Below, one piece after another: positions 60,811-64,000 of a stretch of 64,000 nucleotides of DNA. The stretch is from Chloroflexota bacterium (GTDB lineage Bacteria; Chloroflexota; Limnocylindria; Limnocylindrales; CSP1-4): positions 1 through 64,000 of the forward strand of contig JAJYNP010000103.1 in the NCBI GenBank assembly GCA_021786265.1, read 5' to 3'. The position numbers and the translations under genes were made by a program. A model generated the notes under the pieces. The model was not told the origin of the DNA. It did not search any database and was given only the letters and a program-made list of their open reading frames with translations. How positions within the stretch are numbered: position 1 is the first letter of the stretch; every line of letters begins with the position of its first letter.

Positions 60811-62343
60811 GGCAGCCGCCGCTGCGGATCAGGGAGACCGCCCACCCCATCCTCTATGCCCTCGACACGCGCGCCTGGCTCGATCGTCTTTCCCGCGAGC
60901 ACGGGCGTCGGGTGCGACTCGGCGACGTGGCCGACGAGGCGATCGCCGCGATCACGGGGACAGGCTGCGACCTTGTGTGGCTGATCGGCGTGTGGCGCAC
61001 GGGTCCGCTCTCTCGGCGGGTGGCCCGGACGCGCGCTGAGATCGAGCGGCTGGGCCGCGCCGTGCTCCCCGACTTCTCGCCGGTCGACGTGGCGGGCTCC
61101 CAAGTCGCCATCGCCGAACGAGGTCGCGCCCAGGCTGGGCGGCGAGGACGGTCTCGCAAGGCTCCGGGCGCGCCTCGCCCGGGAGGGCGTCGGTCTGGTC
61201 CTCGATTTCGTGCCCAACCACACCGGGCTCGATCACCCCTGGCTGCGGGTGCATCCTGACTGGTACGTGCACGGCGACGGCGCCCGGGCGGAAGCCGAGC
61301 CGGCCGACTGGTTCCGGATCCGCACGGGAGGCCGGGGCCGGGTGGTCGCCCACGGTCGAGACCCGTACTTCCCGGCCTGGCCCGACACGGCCCAGCTCGA
61401 CTACCGGGTGCCGGAGCTGCGCGATGCGATCACGGGCACCCTCCGGGCGATCGCGAGTCGCTGCGACGGGGTGCGGGCCGACATGGCCATGCTCCTGCTC
61501 GACGACGTCTTCCGCGCCACCTGGGGCGAGCGCGCTCGACCGCCTCGCGACGGCGAGGCGCCGGCGGGCGAGTTCTGGTGGCACGCGATCCGTGCCGTGC
61601 GCGACGCGTATCCGGGATTCCTCATGATCGCCGAGGCGTACTGGGGCCTCGAGCACCGCCTCCAGCGTCTCGGCTTTGACTACACGTACGACAAGACCCT
61701 GCTCGATCGCCTGCGGGCGGGTGACGGGCGTGCCGTGGCCGCCCACCTGCGCGCCGACCCGGACTACCAGCGTCACTCCGTGCGCTTCCTCGAGAATCAG
61801 GACGAGCCGCGAGCAGCCGCGGCCTTGGCGCCGGGGCGGCTGCGATCGGCTGCCCTTGTCACGGCGACCGTGCCGGGCATGCTGCTTCTCCACGATGGCC
61901 AGCTCGAGGGCGCCCGGCTGCGGGTGCCGGTCGAGCTGGGGCGCCGTCCGATCGAGGAGCCGGACCCGTCGCTGGCAGGCTTCTATCGCTGCCTGCTCGA
62001 GGCGCTCAGCGGTACGGCGTTTCGACGCGGCGCACCGATCCGCCTGGAGCCGCGCGCGATCTGGTCGGGCGACGCCAGCCATGAGGCGTTCGTGGCCTGG
62101 CTGTGGGTCGCCGCTGGCGGCTCGATGCGCCTTGCCGTCGCGAACCTTGGAGCGGAACGGGGGCGCTGCTTCCTGCCGATCGTTGCCCCGCATTTCGCGG
62201 GCCGAACGATCGTCTTCGACGACCTGCTCGGCGAGGCGCGCTACGAGCGTGAGGGTGATGACGTCCTCCACCGTGGTCTCTACCTCGACATGCCCGCCGA
62301 CGGGCACCACCTGTTCCGCGTCCTCGGTGCGCGGGCGGCCTGA
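60807..62343 (+). pseudogene. GH13 alpha-amylase-family glycoside hydrolase with frameshift
   Basis: ATG 60807 begins a TIM-barrel start (AHPILYALDTRAWLDRLSRE; GCDLVWLIGVWRTGPLSRRV). Near 61112-61120 the frame changes to NEVAPRLGGEDGLARLRARL and continues with VLDFVPNHTGLDHPWLR, the nucleophile region GVRADMAMLLLDDVF, acid/base MIAEAYWG and FLENQDEPRA, to 62343. All GH13 catalytic regions are present, so a single-base indel separates it from an intact gene of about 510 aa. Confidence 0.82.
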
Positions 62344-62614
62344 CGCTGGCGCGCGTGCCCCGTCGTTCGAGCGTTGCCCGGGACCCTCGCCGAGCGCCTG
62401 CATGCGAGGACCGCACGGGCCGCCGAGGCGATCCTCCACGCGCCAGCGACACGAGCGCAGAACCGACGCGGTCGGGGTCAGTGTGACGAGGGCGGACGCC
62501 GGAACGAGGAGCGGCGCCTGACCGGAGGAGGCGACGCTCGTCGGAGCGCTCTCGACCGGACCATCAGCGGCGGGCGCCATCGAACGGCGGGCGACGTCGT
62601 GAACATGCCGCTGC
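62344..62614. other. Convergent intergenic region
   Basis: About 270 nt between the convergent GH13 and MerR genes. Open frames here are short and without recognisable domains; no clear hairpin terminator with a T-tract is visible. Confidence 0.5.
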
Positions 62615-63049
62615 TCAGTTGGCCCCGTGGACGGCCGTCGCCCGCCGGGACACCCGAAACGGGATGGCCTCGCAGATGCCTGACGGGTCACACTGGGCCG
62701 GATCGAGGGCCGCCGCCGCCCGGCCGACGCGCGCGAGGTCCTCCTCGAGGCGGTGCATCTCGGCGATCCGCGCACGGACCTCGGCCCGCCGCCGATCAAC
62801 GAGCTCCCGGACATGCTGGCAAGGCGGGCGACCGCCATCCCGGATCGCGATGACCTCGCGGATCTCGGCGAGCGTCAGCCCGACCGCCTGGGCGGCCCGG
62901 ATGAACCCCAGCCGGCGTAGGGCCTCTGCGTCATAGGCGCGGTAGCCGGACTCGGTGCGCCGCGGCGGCGCGAGCAGGCCGGCCTGCTCGTAGTAGCGCA
63001 GGGTGGTCGATGGGACGCCGCTCTGGCGCGCGAGCTCTCCGATGCGCAT
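62615..63049 (-). CDS. MerR-family metal-responsive regulator (ZntR/CadR-like)
   Basis: 144 aa from ATG 63049. MerR HTH (MRIGELARQSGVPSTTLRYY; GYRAYDAEALRRLGFIRAAQ), dimerisation helix, Cys in RPPCQHVRELV and a C-terminal loop AQCDPSGICEAIP. This Cys set is that of Zn/Cd/Pb-sensing MerR proteins. Only 13 nt separate it from the IS110 transposase stop, so its own promoter has been replaced or it is read through from the IS. Confidence 0.88.
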   Translation of the reverse strand: MRIGELARQSGVPSTTLRYYEQAGLLAPPRRTESGYRAYDAEALRRLGFIRAAQAVGLTLAEIREVIAIRDGGRPPCQHVRELVDRRRAEVRARIAEMHRLEEDLARVGRAAAALDPAQCDPSGICEAIPFRVSRRATAVHGAN

Positions 63050-63062
63050 GGATGCTCCTATG

Positions 63063-64000
63063 TCAAGCGGCTGCCGCGAGCGGTGCTCGCAGGGCCGCGC
63101 GAAGGCGTTCATCGTGCCGCATCCGGCGGTAGACCTCGTCGCTGATCCGGCGACGGAGAGCCCGGATGGCCTCGGCCTTGCTGTCGCCGGCGGAGCGGCG
63201 GCGCTCGTAGTAGGCGCGGCCCCGGTCGCCAAGGCGCATCTGGGTGATGGCGATCCGGTGGAGCACCACGTTGACCTGACGGTCGCCCTTGCGCGAGAGG
63301 CGGTGGCGCTCGACGTTGCCCGACCAGACCGGCAGTGGGGCTGAGCCGTTGTGGCGGGCAAAGGCGGCAGCCGAGCTGAACCTCTCGATGCCGGCGACCT
63401 GCCCCACGAGCTTGGCAGCCGACAGGTGCCCGCAGCCGGGCAGGGCCAGCAGCGTCGGGGCTACCAAGGCGGCCAGCCGCTCCAGTTCCCGCCCCAGCTC
63501 GCGGATGGCCCGGGTGAGGTCGCGGACCCGGACGACGAGATCCCGGGCGATCCGGGCGACCGTGCCGGGGAGCCCCGCCAGCCGGGCCTCGAGGGCGTCG
63601 AGGACGACGGTCCGGTCCAGGGATCGCGGTCCCGGCTCATTGCCGGGGTCGAGCTCGTGGAGGTGCCAGCGCAGGCGGTTCACCGCCCGGGTCCGCTCGG
63701 CGACGAGGTCCTCGCGGTGGTCGACGAGCAGGCGCAGCTCGCGCTCCTCGCCTTCGAGCCTGGCGGTGGGCAGATCCGGGTTGGCGAGCGCCGCCCGCGC
63801 GACCGCGAGCGCGTCGATGGGATCGCTCTTGCCCTGCTCGCGGCCGTGCCGGCGGGCACCGGCCATCAGCCGGGTCGGCACCCAAGTGACGGTCTCGCCC
63901 GCTTGGAGCAGGTCAGCCGAGAGGCGGCGCGACAGATGCCGGGTGTCCTCGAGGGCGAACCGGCGGGCAGAGAAGCGGGCCGCCCAGCGGACGAGGTCGA
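63063..64000 (-). mobile_element. IS110-family transposase, cut by the window edge
   Basis: The open frame runs from the window end (no start visible) to the stop at 63063. It carries the DEDD-type N-terminal region (REQGKSDPIDALAVARAALA), a coiled-coil, and the Transposase_20 region (LLALPGCGHLSAAKLVGQVA; FARHNGSAPLPVWSGNVERH), then ISDEVYRRMRHDERL. IS110 elements use a bridge RNA from their non-coding ends; the 3' end here lies directly before merR, leaving almost no non-coding flank on that side. Confidence 0.92.

Overview
This is a high-GC bacterial window with very tight operons (start/stop overlaps of ATGA or GTGA type), promoters that look leaderless, and several GTG/TTG starts. Gene content (System I cytochrome c maturation with CcmA-CcmI, two-domain ArsA with YlbF-like partners, CmtR/CadC metal sensors, an undecaprenyl-diphosphatase remnant, a cytochrome b remnant) fits Chloroflexota or a similar high-GC lineage. 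That assignment is inference; no ribosomal RNA or marker gene is present.

Region 1 (1-30.7 kb) looks like an integrative element. A tRNA-Pro(CGG) gene (51-127) is abutted by a large serine recombinase whose stop codon lies inside the tRNA. Eighteen bases of the tRNA 3' end recur exactly at 42712-42729, so an island of about 42.6 kb is possible. A second tRNA 3' end, of tRNA-Gln type, lies at 2073-2100. After it come two different ubiquitin-like cassettes. The first (2194-4068) is a multiubiquitin protein, a DUF6791-ThiF E1-like protein and a DUF6527 protein. The second (6705-9564) is a Ubl, a PRTRC-B/E2-like protein, a small protein, a JAMM peptidase and a ThiF E1-like protein. Between them sits an XRE-ImmA/IrrE plus PIN gene pair behind a palindromic operator. 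A long helical protein gene broken by three frameshifts follows (10.3-13.5 kb).

Region 2 (13.7-30.6 kb, minus strand) is one continuous operon of 18 genes that mixes a conjugative type IV secretion system (VirB2-like, VirB6-like, PrgI/VirB3-like, VirB4, VirB1-like, VirD4-like, replication-relaxation protein) with a complete Tad/Flp pilus machine (TadZ, TadA, TadB, TadC, Flp, TadE, TadG, CpaB). It is headed by two tandem-Phd-like proteins. The same motif, containing TTTGTACAT and set exactly 7 nt before the -35 box, occurs in front of the recombinase, the second Ubl cassette and this operon, which suggests one regulon.

Region 3 (30.7-42.3 kb) is a metal-resistance segment: truncated arsD, arsA, two ylbF-like genes, a Cys/His-rich exported protein, a two-component system, DUF302, ferredoxin, a heavy-metal P-type ATPase with a CmtR-like regulator, a CDF exporter with a CadC-like regulator, a SHOCT protein and a cupredoxin.

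Region 4 (42.7-64 kb) carries copper and redox functions: remnants of uppP and a second cupredoxin, a CopC-type membrane protein, a DUF3105 protein, LemA and SPFH genes (both frameshifted), a CopC-CopD fusion, thiol-disulfide proteins, a full ccm operon, a CcdA and a TlpA. Operators of the form ACTACGA(N8)TGTAGT precede ccm and tlpA. The segment ends with a fused cytochrome b/glucosidase remnant, a frameshifted GH13 gene, a MerR regulator and an IS110 transposase cut by the window edge.

Several genes differ from intact reading frames by a single base. These may be real decay or consensus errors in the assembly.
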